A DNA stretch of 39,797 nt. Origin: Halomonas rhizosphaerae (lineage in GTDB: Bacteria > Pseudomonadota > Gammaproteobacteria > Pseudomonadales > Halomonadaceae). The stretch is from contig NZ_JASCQP010000017.1 in NCBI RefSeq assembly GCF_030010555.1, forward strand, positions 1-39,797, given 5' to 3'. The notes under the pieces were generated by a model that worked only from the letters and a program-made list of their open reading frames with translations, did not search any database and was not told the DNA's origin. Below, piece after piece: positions 18,223 through 25,705 of the stretch; position 1 is the first letter of the stretch, and each line of letters starts with the position of its first letter. The position numbers were made by a program, and so were the translations under genes.

Positions 18223-19899
18223 ATGAGCGAAAGCTTTGCTGAACTGTTTGAACAGTCTCTCCAGGACATCAACATGGAGCCGGGCGCCATCGTACCGGCT
18301 ACCATCGTCGACATCGACGGCGACTGGGTCACCGTCAATGCCGGCCTGAAGTCAGAAGGTCAGATCCCCGCGGCCCAGTTCCGCGACGAGAATGGCGAAC
18401 TGAGCATCGCCGTCGGTGACGAGGTGCACGTCGCCCTGGAAGCCGTCGAGGACGGGTTCGGCGAGACACGCCTGTCCCGCGAGAAGGCCAAGCGCGCCGA
18501 AGCGTGGAAGGTGCTGGAAGCTGCCTTCGAGAAGGAAGAGATCGTCAAGGGCGTGATCAACGGCAAGGTCAAGGGCGGCTTCACCGTCGATGTCGACTCC
18601 ATCCGTGCCTTCCTGCCGGGTTCCCTGGTGGATGTCCGTCCCGTGCGCGACACCACCCACCTCGAGAACAAGGAACTCGACTTCAAGGTCATCAAGCTCG
18701 ACGCCAAGCGCAACAACGTCGTCGTGTCCCGTCGCGCCGTGCTCGAGGCCGAGAACAGCGCCGAGCGTGAAGCCCTCCTGGCAACCCTGCAGGAAGGCCA
18801 GCAGATCATCGGTATCGTCAAGAACCTCACCGACTACGGCGCCTTCGTCGACCTGGGTGGCGTCGATGGCCTGCTGCACATCACCGACATGGCCTGGAAG
18901 CGCATCAAGCACCCGAGCGAGATCGTGGCCGTGGGCGACGAGATCACCGTCAAGGTGCTCAAGTTCGACCGCGAGCGCAACCGCGTCTCCCTGGGCCTGA
19001 AGCAGCTGGGCGAGGATCCGTGGGTCAACATCAAGGATCGCTACCCGGAAGGCACCAAGGTTCACGCCAAGGTCACCAACCTCACCGACTACGGCTGCTT
19101 CGCCGAGCTGGAAGAGGGTGTCGAGGGCCTGGTCCACGTGTCCGAGATGGACTGGACCAACAAGAACATCCACCCGTCCAAGGTCGTGCAGGTCGGCGAC
19201 GACGTGGACGTCATGGTGCTGGACATCGACGAGGAGCGTCGCCGTATCTCCCTGGGCATCAAGCAGTGCACCACCAATCCCTGGGAAGACTTCAACGCGC
19301 GCTACAACAAGGGTGACCGCGTCACCGGCACCATCAAGTCGATCACCGACTTCGGCATCTTCATCGGCCTGGAAGGCGGTATCGACGGCCTGGTGCACCT
19401 GTCCGACATCTCCTGGACCGACACCGGCGAGGAAGCCGTTCGCCAGTTCAAGAAGGGCGACGAGGCGGAAGCCGTCATCCTCTCGATCGATCCGGAGCGT
19501 GAGCGTATCTCGCTGGGCATCAAGCAACTCGATACCGATCCGGTGTCCGAGTTCCTGGCCGTCAACGACAAGGGCTCCATCGTCACCGGTCGCGTGATCG
19601 AGGTCGATGCCAAGGAAGCCCAGGTCGAGCTGGCCACCGATGTCGTCGCCGTGCTGAAGGCCTCCGAGATCAGCCCCGACCGCGTCGAGGATGCCCGCAA
19701 CGTGCTGAGCGAAGGCGACAGCGTCGAGGCCCGCATCATCGGTGTCGACCGCAAGAACCGCCAGATCGCCCTGTCCATCAAGGCCAAGGATCAGGACGAC
19801 ACTCGCCAGAACCTCAAGAAGCTGCGTGAGGAGTCTCCCGAGAGCGGTGGTCCGACCACCATCGGCGATCTCATCAAGCAGCAGATGGGTCAGGACTGA
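18223..19899 (+). CDS. rpsA: 30S ribosomal protein S1
   Basis: 558 aa, matching the six-S1-domain proteobacterial form (E. coli 557 aa). It binds mRNA on the 30S subunit and helps unfold structured leaders. The start [13 protein letters not shown] is typical. Six OB-fold S1 repeats follow; domains 3-6 are easily seen by the recurring [22 protein letters not shown] and [11 protein letters not shown] segments and the RISLGIKQ ends. The usual gammaproteobacterial neighbour ihfB is absent downstream; a strong terminator follows instead. Confidence 0.98.
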   Translation: MSESFAELFEQSLQDINMEPGAIVPATIVDIDGDWVTVNAGLKSEGQIPAAQFRDENGELSIAVGDEVHVALEAVEDGFGETRLSREKAKRAEAWKVLEAAFEKEEIVKGVINGKVKGGFTVDVDSIRAFLPGSLVDVRPVRDTTHLENKELDFKVIKLDAKRNNVVVSRRAVLEAENSAEREALLATLQEGQQIIGIVKNLTDYGAFVDLGGVDGLLHITDMAWKRIKHPSEIVAVGDEITVKVLKFDRERNRVSLGLKQLGEDPWVNIKDRYPEGTKVHAKVTNLTDYGCFAELEEGVEGLVHVSEMDWTNKNIHPSKVVQVGDDVDVMVLDIDEERRRISLGIKQCTTNPWEDFNARYNKGDRVTGTIKSITDFGIFIGLEGGIDGLVHLSDISWTDTGEEAVRQFKKGDEAEAVILSIDPERERISLGIKQLDTDPVSEFLAVNDKGSIVTGRVIEVDAKEAQVELATDVVAVLKASEISPDRVEDARNVLSEGDSVEARIIGVDRKNRQIALSIKAKDQDDTRQNLKKLREESPESGGPTTIGDLIKQQMGQD

Positions 19900-19932
19900 T
19901 AGCGGTAGGGACCCTGTCCCTCATCGCCTGCC

Positions 19933-19963
19933 AAGGCGCCGCCCCTCGGGGTGGCGCCTTTTT
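19933..19963 (+). terminator. Rho-independent terminator after rpsA
   Basis: AAGGCGCC (19933-19940) pairs with GGCGCCTT (19953-19960), extended inward by GCCCC/GGGGT around a TC turn, and is followed by a T run to 19963. It is a textbook intrinsic terminator 34 bp after the rpsA stop. Confidence 0.9.
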
Positions 19964-20118
19964 CATGGGTCGGTATGTTTCACGGCTCGAGAATAATCTC
20001 TCCAGATGGACTGAGGTTGTTCGGTATTCTACTAGTTTTCCGCGACGAGTTATTTGCAAAGAGTGCCGCTAAACGTCACGGTTGTTGTTTGCCGAAGTTT
20101 GGATCCATGCTCATACTG

Positions 20119-20147
20119 TTGCCAAGGAAGTTTCAAAAGGCAATAAT
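20119..20147 (+). promoter_or_regulatory. Candidate sigma-70 promoter of the MvaT-like gene
   Basis: TTGCCA (20119-20124), a 17-bp spacer and AATAAT (20142-20147) lie about 40 bp ahead of the ATG at 20186, in a stretch (19980-20185) far more AT-rich than its surroundings. MvaT/H-NS proteins prefer such AT-rich DNA, so autoregulation is plausible. Confidence 0.45.
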
Positions 20148-20185
20148 GTCGCTGCATCCTGTAATCCCCGAGAAGGAACTATTAC

Positions 20186-20572
20186 ATGTCATCACTGCTC
20201 AGCAACTACATGCAGATGGAACAGCAGCTCAAGCAACTTCAGTCGGAGCTGGACAAGCTGCAGAACGACGACCGTCTCAAGGCCGAACTCGAGTTCAAGG
20301 AAAAGCTCGAGTCGCTGATGCGCGAGTTCGACAAGAGTGCCGCCGATGTCATTGCGCTGCTCGACCCCAAGCCGGCCTCGGCCTCTCGCGGCAGTGCCGC
20401 CGCCCCGGCGACCGGCGGTGCCCGCCGCAAGCGCAAGTTGAAGATCTATAAGAACCCCAACACCGGGGAAGTCGTGGAAACCCGCGGCGGCAACCAGAAG
20501 ACCCTCAAGGCCTGGAAGGACGAGCACGGCTCCGACACTGTCGAGTCCTGGCTGGTCCGCGTCGAGGAGTGA
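20186..20572 (+). CDS. MvaT-like H-NS family nucleoid protein
   Basis: 128 aa. Residues 1-62 are a coiled-coil oligomerisation domain rich in L, E, K and Q, including KAELEFKEKLESLM. A flexible Ala/Ser/Gly linker (about 67-82) leads to a basic patch (RRKRKLK) and the C-terminal DNA-binding domain YKNPNTGEVVETRGGNQKTL, which carries the GGN AT-pincer loop typical of MvaT/MvaU. Family members coat AT-rich, often foreign, DNA and silence it. AAGGA lies 8 bp before the ATG. The gene takes the place after rpsA that ihfB holds in many relatives. Confidence 0.92.
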   Translation: MSSLLSNYMQMEQQLKQLQSELDKLQNDDRLKAELEFKEKLESLMREFDKSAADVIALLDPKPASASRGSAAAPATGGARRKRKLKIYKNPNTGEVVETRGGNQKTLKAWKDEHGSDTVESWLVRVEE

Positions 20573-20592
20573 GTCCCGGCGCGTGAAGGCAT

Positions 20593-20616
20593 GACGCCGC
20601 CCCTCGGGGCGGCGTC
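20593..20616 (+). terminator. Terminator hairpin after the MvaT-like gene
   Basis: Perfect 11-bp stem GACGCCGCCCC (20593-20603) and GGGGCGGCGTC (20606-20616) around a very tight turn, 20 bp after the stop. The downstream T content is modest. It shares CGCCGCCCCTCGGGG with the rpsA terminator. Confidence 0.7.
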
Positions 20617-20776
20617 GTCGTTAGTGTTGTACCCTGCCCGCGTCAAACGGAAACGCTGACGGGAAGGTGGTTCACCGGTGCGTTGCCCGTATAATCAGCC
20701 ACATTACCGAGTACCGGCGTTGGCCTGTTCATCCCTCTTCACGCCACGGCCTTCGCCTCGACACCATTGGAATCGA

Positions 20777-21091
20777 ATGAAAACACACAATCCCCGACAG
20801 CCCATGGACGAACGAGAGAAGTTGCGCAAGTTCCGCGAACTCGATGATGCCTTCGCCGATGCACTGCGCGAACTCGAGAGTCCCGACAGCGAACTCGATA
20901 TTCCCACCGGTCCGCCGGTCCGTTCACTGGAGCGCCTGGAGCAGGAGGCGGGAGCCGAGCCGCAGGACGAGCAGGCCCTCCAGCGCGCCTTCGAGCAGCG
21001 CCTCAAGGCCCTGATGGCCGAGTACGCCCAGCCGGCCGAGAGCGTCAGTCGCCTGCTGCAGACCCTCAGGTCCCTCGGGCGGATCGCCTGA
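20777..21091 (+). CDS. Hypothetical small charged protein (104 aa)
   Basis: Not recognised. The 104-residue product is very rich in Glu, Arg, Leu and Asp, with no signal peptide or membrane segment, and looks mostly helical. A middle stretch ELDIPTGPPVRSLERLEQEAG separates two helical parts. The ATG at 20777 has GGA 6 bp upstream; a second in-frame ATG at 20804 has no clear ribosome-binding site, and the longer frame from 20678 has an unlikely N-terminus. Codon use resembles the neighbours, supporting a real gene. It converges on the tus-like gene, with a 33-bp gap. Confidence 0.6.
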   Translation: MKTHNPRQPMDEREKLRKFRELDDAFADALRELESPDSELDIPTGPPVRSLERLEQEAGAEPQDEQALQRAFEQRLKALMAEYAQPAESVSRLLQTLRSLGRIA

Positions 21092-21124
21092 CCTCCGCCG
21101 CCTGTCCTTCACACTCGGTGTGCG

Positions 21125-22000
21125 TCACCGGTAGCGATAGACGCGCAGGCTCGGCAGGAAGACCGTGTCTTCCAGTCGCTCGTCGCGTCGTCGGGCGCGG
21201 GTGCGGGTAGCAGGCGGTCGAGGGGGGGGCAGGTTGTGGTCGGGCAATCGACCGTCAGGGCTGGGCACGAACAGCGGCAGGGCGATGTTCATGGCGCGCC
21301 GACTCCGGCCATCCTCCAGCGGTTCGCGGTAGAAGAGGTTGGCGCGCATCAGCGGCGCCTGGCTCTGCACCTGGGCCAGCGGCTCGCCACCGGGAATGCC
21401 GGCCAGGTGGCGCAGCTGGATGCGCACGTGGGGGGCCTCGCTGTCCAGGGCCAGCAGTTTCTGCTCGGCCTCGCGCACCGTCAGTCGCTTGATCGAGCGC
21501 CCGCTGGCATACCAGGCCAGGCGGACGCGGGCCACCGGGGCCTCGGCCAGGGGGATCGCCCGCCAGCACTGCTTGAGGTGCAGCCTGGCAAGCCCCGTGC
21601 CGCGCAGGTGATCGTGCAGGGCCGGATGCCGAAAGGGCAGGACCGCCTTGATCTCCGGGATCAGTGACGGAACCTCGCTGCGGATCTCCGCCAGCAGCGC
21701 GGCGAAGGCCTTCTTGGTGGCATTCACCCGGGCGACGGCTTCCATCACCGGCTCGTCGCCGGCCACCAGGCCCACATGGCTGCGGGTGGCGCGGCCGTCC
21801 TGGCCATCCTGGTACCAGACGTCGAGCAGGGCATGGCGCAGCCAGGCGGCATCGGCCGTGTCGTGCTCGAAGGACCAGGCCGAGGCGCCCGAGGCCAGCC
21901 AGGTCGCCACCAGGGCATCGGTTTCCTCCACCAGGCGATCGAAGAGGGCCTCCAGTTCGGCCAGCAGGCGGTATTCCGGGCGCTGCCCGTGACCGCTCAC
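21125..22000 (-). CDS. tus: Tus-like DNA replication terminus site-binding protein
   Basis: 291 aa (E. coli Tus 309 aa). It resembles Tus along its length: [21 protein letters not shown] at the N-terminus matches the Tus N-terminal helix spacing. [21 protein letters not shown] (about 76-96) matches the region ending in [27 protein letters not shown] (157-174) matches [32 protein letters not shown] (207-224) matches PVKVQPIARVWY, and the end [11 protein letters not shown] matches IIPRLHLYVAD. The comparison is from memory of the E. coli protein. Tus binds Ter sites and stops forks from one side. The start is GTG at 22000, overlapping the yacG stop (GTGA), so it is the translationally coupled last gene of pilD-coaE-yacG-tus. 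Whether Ter-type sites exist in this genome is unknown. Confidence 0.82.
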   Translation of the reverse strand: MSGHGQRPEYRLLAELEALFDRLVEETDALVATWLASGASAWSFEHDTADAAWLRHALLDVWYQDGQDGRATRSHVGLVAGDEPVMEAVARVNATKKAFAALLAEIRSEVPSLIPEIKAVLPFRHPALHDHLRGTGLARLHLKQCWRAIPLAEAPVARVRLAWYASGRSIKRLTVREAEQKLLALDSEAPHVRIQLRHLAGIPGGEPLAQVQSQAPLMRANLFYREPLEDGRSRRAMNIALPLFVPSPDGRLPDHNLPPPRPPATRTRARRRDERLEDTVFLPSLRVYRYR

Positions 22001-22230
22001 GACGGCTCGCCATCCCGGTCCGCTCGCGCCAGCAGGGCGTCGAGGTCGGTCTCGTCCATGGCGGGCTCGCCGGCAATGCGATGCGACTCGTCGGCCCAGG
22101 CACCCAGGTCGAGCAGGCGGCAGCGCTTGCTGCAGAAGGGGCGATAGGGGTTGGCCTCGCTCCACAGCACCTTCTTGCGGCACTGCGGGCAGGCGACTTC
22201 CAGGTGACGCGTGGTGTCTTGCGTGTTCAT
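21997..22230 (-). CDS. yacG: DNA gyrase inhibitor YacG (small zinc protein)
   Basis: 77 aa, the usual YacG size (about 65-75). Four cysteines CPQC (residues 14-17) and CSKRC (about 33-37) form the zinc site, followed by the family signature [11 protein letters not shown]. In E. coli YacG binds the GyrB C-terminal region and blocks DNA binding by gyrase. The order coaE-yacG is standard in gammaproteobacteria; the stop overlaps the start of the tus-like gene by one codon register (GTGA). Confidence 0.93.
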   Translation of the reverse strand: MNTQDTTRHLEVACPQCRKKVLWSEANPYRPFCSKRCRLLDLGAWADESHRIAGEPAMDETDLDALLARADRDGEPS

Positions 22231-22271
22231 GCGATGTCGTCTTCGGCAGGGTGTCGGGGAAGGATGACGAA

Positions 22272-22889
22272 TCAGGGCCCGGGAGGCAAACCGACGGCTT
22301 GCCGGTACTGGCGGTCGAGCTCTGCCACCTGCGCGGCCAGGCCCGCCTCGTCGGCGGAGTTGTCGATGACGTCATCGGCGCGCGCCAGCCGCTCGGCCCT
22401 TTGCATCTGGGCCGCGACGATGGCCCGGGCCTGGGCCTCGTCCACCCCGTCGCGCGCCGCCGTGCGGGCAATCTGGGTCGCCTCGGGGACATCGATGACC
22501 AGGCAGCGGTCGACCATCGTATCCTGGCCGGATTCGAACAGCAGCGGGGAGACCAGCAGCACATAGGGGGCCCCCTGGCCCTGGAGCCGCTCGAGGTGGG
22601 CCTCCAGGCGCTGACGTATCCGCGGGTGGGTGATCCTCTCCAGCCGCTGTCGCGCCTCGGCATCGGCGAAGACGATCTCGCGCAGCGCTCGCCTGTCCAG
22701 GGCGCCGTCGGGCGCCAGGACCTCGCGGCCGAAGTGCTCGGCGATCTCGGCGAGTGCCGGCTCCCCCGGTGCCACGACCTCCCGCGCCACCTCATCGGCA
22801 TCCACCCAGGGGATGCCCCGCGCGGCGAAGGCCCGCGCCACCGTCGACTTGCCCGAGGCGATGCCGCCCGTCACGCCGATGATCATCAT
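22272..22889 (-). CDS. coaE: Dephospho-CoA kinase
   Basis: 205 aa, the normal length. It phosphorylates dephospho-CoA on the ribose 3'-OH, the last step of coenzyme A synthesis. The P-loop [12 protein letters not shown] lies at residues 5-16, [12 protein letters not shown] at about 33-44, and the family's [11 protein letters not shown] and [10 protein letters not shown] blocks are present. GGGAGG precedes two adjacent ATG codons (22889 and 22886). It sits 39 bp after pilD and 41 bp before yacG. Confidence 0.95.
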   Translation of the reverse strand: MMIIGVTGGIASGKSTVARAFAARGIPWVDADEVAREVVAPGEPALAEIAEHFGREVLAPDGALDRRALREIVFADAEARQRLERITHPRIRQRLEAHLERLQGQGAPYVLLVSPLLFESGQDTMVDRCLVIDVPEATQIARTAARDGVDEAQARAIVAAQMQRAERLARADDVIDNSADEAGLAAQVAELDRQYRQAVGLPPGP

Positions 22890-22928
22890 TGCCTCCCTGG
22901 TTGGTCCACTGTTGACGCCATGCTCATC

Positions 22929-23780
22929 TCAATACAGCAGCCCGGTATAGAGCGCCATCAGCGGCTCGCCGGCCAGCAGGGCGATCCAGCCGGCCATCAC
23001 CAGCCAGGGCCCGAAGGGCAGGGGAGCGCCGCGCAGGCGCGGGATGGCCAGCTGGATGAGGATGCCCACCACCGCCCCCGCCCCGGCGGACAGGATCAGC
23101 ACCAGCGGCAGGTATTGCCAGCCGAGCCAGGCGCCGAGGGCGGCCAGCAGCTTGAAGTCCCCGTAGCCCATGCCCTCCTTGCCGGTGACCAGCTTGAACA
23201 GCCAGTAGAAGCTCCACAGCACCAGGTAGCCGGCCATGGCACCAATGACGGCCGAGGGCAGCAGCAACGGCTGGAACAGCAGCTGGTAGAGCAGCCCGGC
23301 CCACAGCAGCGGCAGGGTGAGCAGGTCCGGCAGCAGTTGGGTGCGCAGGTCGATCACTGCCATGGCCAGCAGGGCCAGGCAGGCCCCGAGGATGAACAGT
23401 GCCTCCAGGGTCGGCCCGAAGAGTGCCAGTACCGCCACGGCCAGCACGCCCCCGGCGAGCTCCACCAGGGGATACTGGGGGCTGATAGGCGTCTGGCAGC
23501 TGGCACAGCGTCCGCGACGCTTGAACCAGCCCAGCAGCGGGATGTTGTCGTGCCAGGCGATGGGGGCCTCGCAGCGCGGACACAGCGAGCGGGGCGTCAC
23601 CAGGTTGAAGGGGGGGGGCTCTTCCGGCGCCAGCTCCAGGGCCTCGCGGGCCTCGGCGCGCCAGCCGCGCATCAGCATCACCGGCAGGCGGGTAATCACC
23701 ACGTTGAGGAAGCTGCCCAGGCACAGGCCCAGGACGACCGCCAGGGGCCAGAGCAGGAAGGGAGGGAGGTCGGCGAGCAA
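22929..23780 (-). CDS. pilD: Type IV prepilin peptidase / N-methyltransferase
   Basis: 283-aa polytopic inner-membrane enzyme that cuts the leader of type IV pilins and type II pseudopilins and methylates the new N-terminus. The first segment has GLCLGSFLNVVITRLP. The four-Cys zinc domain CPRC...CASC follows, then the two catalytic aspartates in MAVIDLRTQLLPD and in GMGYGDFKLLA (GxGD). The start is taken as TTG at 23780 because AGGAG lies about 8 bp upstream and the protein then begins like PilD; the frame is open further upstream but is antisense to nagZ there, and a GTG 10-12 codons up has no good ribosome-binding site. The usual partners pilB and pilC are not next to it. A nine-base C run encodes part of the PPP near residue 57. 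Confidence 0.9.
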   Translation of the reverse strand: MLADLPPFLLWPLAVVLGLCLGSFLNVVITRLPVMLMRGWRAEAREALELAPEEPPPFNLVTPRSLCPRCEAPIAWHDNIPLLGWFKRRGRCASCQTPISPQYPLVELAGGVLAVAVLALFGPTLEALFILGACLALLAMAVIDLRTQLLPDLLTLPLLWAGLLYQLLFQPLLLPSAVIGAMAGYLVLWSFYWLFKLVTGKEGMGYGDFKLLAALGAWLGWQYLPLVLILSAGAGAVVGILIQLAIPRLRGAPLPFGPWLVMAGWIALLAGEPLMALYTGLLY

Positions 23781-23928
23781 GGGGTGACTCCTGTCAGGTC
23801 GGATCCGGTCCACTATTGTATCGGGGGATGGCGCCGATTGCCCGGATACTCCCGTGCCGCTCGCGGGCTGTCCTGCGCTGCGGCTTTGGTCTAGAATCGG
23901 CTCCCTTTCATCTTCCAGGGGCACGATC

Positions 23929-24942
23929 ATGACCCAGATGCTCGGACCGGTGATGCTTGATCTGGAGGGCCAGAGCCTGACCCCCGAGGAGCGCGAACTG
24001 CTGGTGCGTCCCGAGGTCGGGGGCGTGATCCTCTTCGCCCGCAATATTGCCTCGGCCGACCAGGTCCGTACCCTGTGCGACGAGGTCCGTCGCCTACGCC
24101 CCGACCTGCTGCTGGCGGTCGACCAGGAAGGGGGGCGGGTCCAGCGGTTGCGCGAGGGCGTCACCCGCCTGCCGGCCATGGGACGCCTGGGGCGCGACTT
24201 CGCCCTGCAGCCCGAGGTGACGGTGCGTCTCTGCCAGGATGCCGGCTGGCTGCTGGGCATGGAGATGGCGGCCTGCGGCCTCGACCTCTCCTTCGCCCCG
24301 GTACTGGACGTGGACGGTGGCACTTCCAGCGTGATCGGTGATCGCAGCTTCTCCGCGGACCCGCGGGCGGTGGTCCGCCTGGGGCGCGCCTTCCTCGATG
24401 GCCTGCACGAGGCGGGCATGGTGGCCGTGGGCAAGCACTTTCCGGGCCACGGTGGCGTAGCGGCCGACTCCCACCATGAGTTGCCGGTGGATGAGCGCCC
24501 CCTGGACGAACTGCGTCGCCATGATCTCCTGCCCTTCGCCGAGCTGGCGCCCCGGCTCGATGCGGTGATGCCCGCACATGTCGTCTATCCCGACTTCGAC
24601 CCGCGTCCGGCGGGCTTCTCGCCGGCCTGGCTGGGCATGCTGCGCGAAAGCCTGGGTTTCAAGGGCGTGATCTTCTCCGACGACCTGAGCATGGCCGGTG
24701 CGGCTGCCGCCGGGACGCCCGCGGAACGGGCCCGGCTGGCGCTGGCCGCGGGGTGCGACATGCTGCTGGTCTGCAACGACCGCGGCGCGGCCCGCGAGGT
24801 GCTCGACGCCTGCCAGGGGCGCCAGGCGCGTCGTGCCACGCGGCTGCGCTACGCCAGGGCCCGACCCGACCTCAAGGCGCTGGGAGCCCTGTCGCGCTGG
24901 CGCCGCGTCCATGCGCGGCTCGAGGCGATGGCCGCCGACTGA
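23929..24942 (+). CDS. nagZ: Beta-N-acetylhexosaminidase
   Basis: 337-aa glycoside hydrolase family 3 enzyme (E. coli 341 aa), cytoplasmic. It removes GlcNAc from anhydromuropeptides in cell-wall recycling, which in other bacteria influences AmpC induction. Visible motifs are DQEGGRVQRL, KHFPGHG (about 170-176), the flexible-loop pair in DSHHELP and the nucleophile Asp in FSDDLSM (about 246). The ATG at 23929 follows AGGGG; the longer frame from 23854 has no such support. It is divergent from pilD and followed by hpt after 54 bp. Confidence 0.95.
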   Translation: MTQMLGPVMLDLEGQSLTPEERELLVRPEVGGVILFARNIASADQVRTLCDEVRRLRPDLLLAVDQEGGRVQRLREGVTRLPAMGRLGRDFALQPEVTVRLCQDAGWLLGMEMAACGLDLSFAPVLDVDGGTSSVIGDRSFSADPRAVVRLGRAFLDGLHEAGMVAVGKHFPGHGGVAADSHHELPVDERPLDELRRHDLLPFAELAPRLDAVMPAHVVYPDFDPRPAGFSPAWLGMLRESLGFKGVIFSDDLSMAGAAAAGTPAERARLALAAGCDMLLVCNDRGAAREVLDACQGRQARRATRLRYARARPDLKALGALSRWRRVHARLEAMAAD

Positions 24943-24996
24943 ACCGCCTTTCTTTCTCTGATTCCCACTCCGATTCCCATCAAGAGCCGACCGACG

Positions 24997-25575
24997 ATGT
25001 CCCGACTCGATGCCGATTCCCTGCCGTCCCTGACCGACATGCGCGACGTCATGGACAATGCCGACTGCCTGATCTCGCAGCCCGAGGTCGAACGTGCGCT
25101 GGACCGCATGGCCGACGAGATCACCCGTGACCTGGGTGACCGCCTGCCGGTCTTCTACTGCGTGATGAACGGCGGCCTGATCACCACCGGCCACCTGCTG
25201 ACCCGGTTGGGCTTCCCCCTGGAGGTCGACTACCTCCACGCCACCCGCTATCGGGGTGGCCTGCGGGGCGGCGAGCTGTTCTGGCGGGTCTCCCCGGAGG
25301 TGCCCATGGCCGGGCGCCACGTGGTAATCGTCGATGACATCCTCGACGAGGGCGCCACCCTGGCCGCCATCCTCGACTACTGTCGTCAGGCGGGGGCGGC
25401 GAGCATCTCCACCGCGGTGCTGGTCGACAAGCAACACGAGCGCAAGGCGGTCCCCGGTCTCAGGGCTGATTACTGCAGCCTGGAAGTCGCCGACCGCTAT
25501 GTCTTCGGCTTCGGCATGGACTACAAGGGCTACTGGCGCAATGCCCCGGGGATCTACGCGCCGAAGGGGCTGTAA
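24997..25575 (+). CDS. hpt: Hypoxanthine-guanine phosphoribosyltransferase
   Basis: 192-aa purine salvage enzyme that joins hypoxanthine or guanine to PRPP. The PRPP-binding loop reads VVIVDDILDEGATLAA (about 109-124), and FYCVMNGGL holds the pyrophosphate-binding region. VDYLHATRYRGG and the C-terminal YVFGFGMDYKGYWRN are typical of this family. It is the second gene after nagZ and ends 18 bp before a strong terminator hairpin that belongs to a dispersed repeat. Confidence 0.88.
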   Translation: MSRLDADSLPSLTDMRDVMDNADCLISQPEVERALDRMADEITRDLGDRLPVFYCVMNGGLITTGHLLTRLGFPLEVDYLHATRYRGGLRGGELFWRVSPEVPMAGRHVVIVDDILDEGATLAAILDYCRQAGAASISTAVLVDKQHERKAVPGLRADYCSLEVADRYVFGFGMDYKGYWRNAPGIYAPKGL

Positions 25576-25592
25576 GCGCCAAGCAGCCAAGA

Positions 25593-25626
25593 AAAACCTC
25601 CAGCAGAGTAGCCTGCTGGAGGTTTT
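25593..25626. terminator. Strong bidirectional terminator within repeat copy 1
   Basis: Perfect 14-bp stem AAAACCTCCAGCAG (25593-25606) and CTGCTGGAGGTTTT (25613-25626) with a 6-nt loop. The A/T ends give a T run on both strands, suiting the convergent hpt and acyl-CoA ligase genes. Confidence 0.85.
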
Positions 25627-25662
25627 GCGTTGTTGCCATTGACGCGGGCGAACACCAGCCTG

Positions 25663-25704
25663 CTCGGCGCTCGGCGCTCGGCGCTCGGCGCTCGGCGCTC
25701 GGCG
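25663..25704. repeat. Tandem heptamer array (CTCGGCG) x 6
   Basis: Six exact head-to-tail copies of CTCGGCG over 42 bp, two bases before the stop of the acyl-CoA ligase gene. A single or double copy of the same heptamer is found at the matching place in the other two intergenic repeats, so this looks like expansion by replication slippage. Confidence 0.9.
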
Positions 25705-25705
25705 C

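Larger units (their letters stand above)
25578..25705. repeat. Dispersed terminator-bearing intergenic repeat, copy 1
   Basis: Copy 1 of a three-member family: left part CAAGCAGCCAAGAAAAACC, hairpin core, then TTGTTGCCAT and GCTCGGCGCT segments. It fills the gap between convergent hpt and the acyl-CoA ligase gene and ends one base before the ligase stop (TAA, 25706-25708). It uniquely carries six CTCGGCG heptamers. The other copies are at 31515-31630 and 35683-35767. Confidence 0.75.

Noticed and set aside
20625..20633. AGTGTTGTA here and again at 36723-36731, the second giving TGTTGTAA, similar to the core of E. coli Ter sites
   Set aside because: Only 7-9 bases match, the flanks differ and the conserved downstream CTAA part is missing; the Tus-like protein need not use the E. 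coli sequence. Not enough for a Ter call.
21222..21229. G8 run in the tus-like gene and C8 run at 6897-6904 in the CDF gene as phase-variation tracts
   Set aside because: Runs of this length are expected by chance in DNA this GC-rich, and neither protein is a usual target of phase variation.
22929..24434. 501-codon frame as a longer pilD
   Set aside because: The upstream 218 codons are antisense to nagZ and carry no hydrophobic or PilD-like features; the ribosome-binding site supports the start at 23780.
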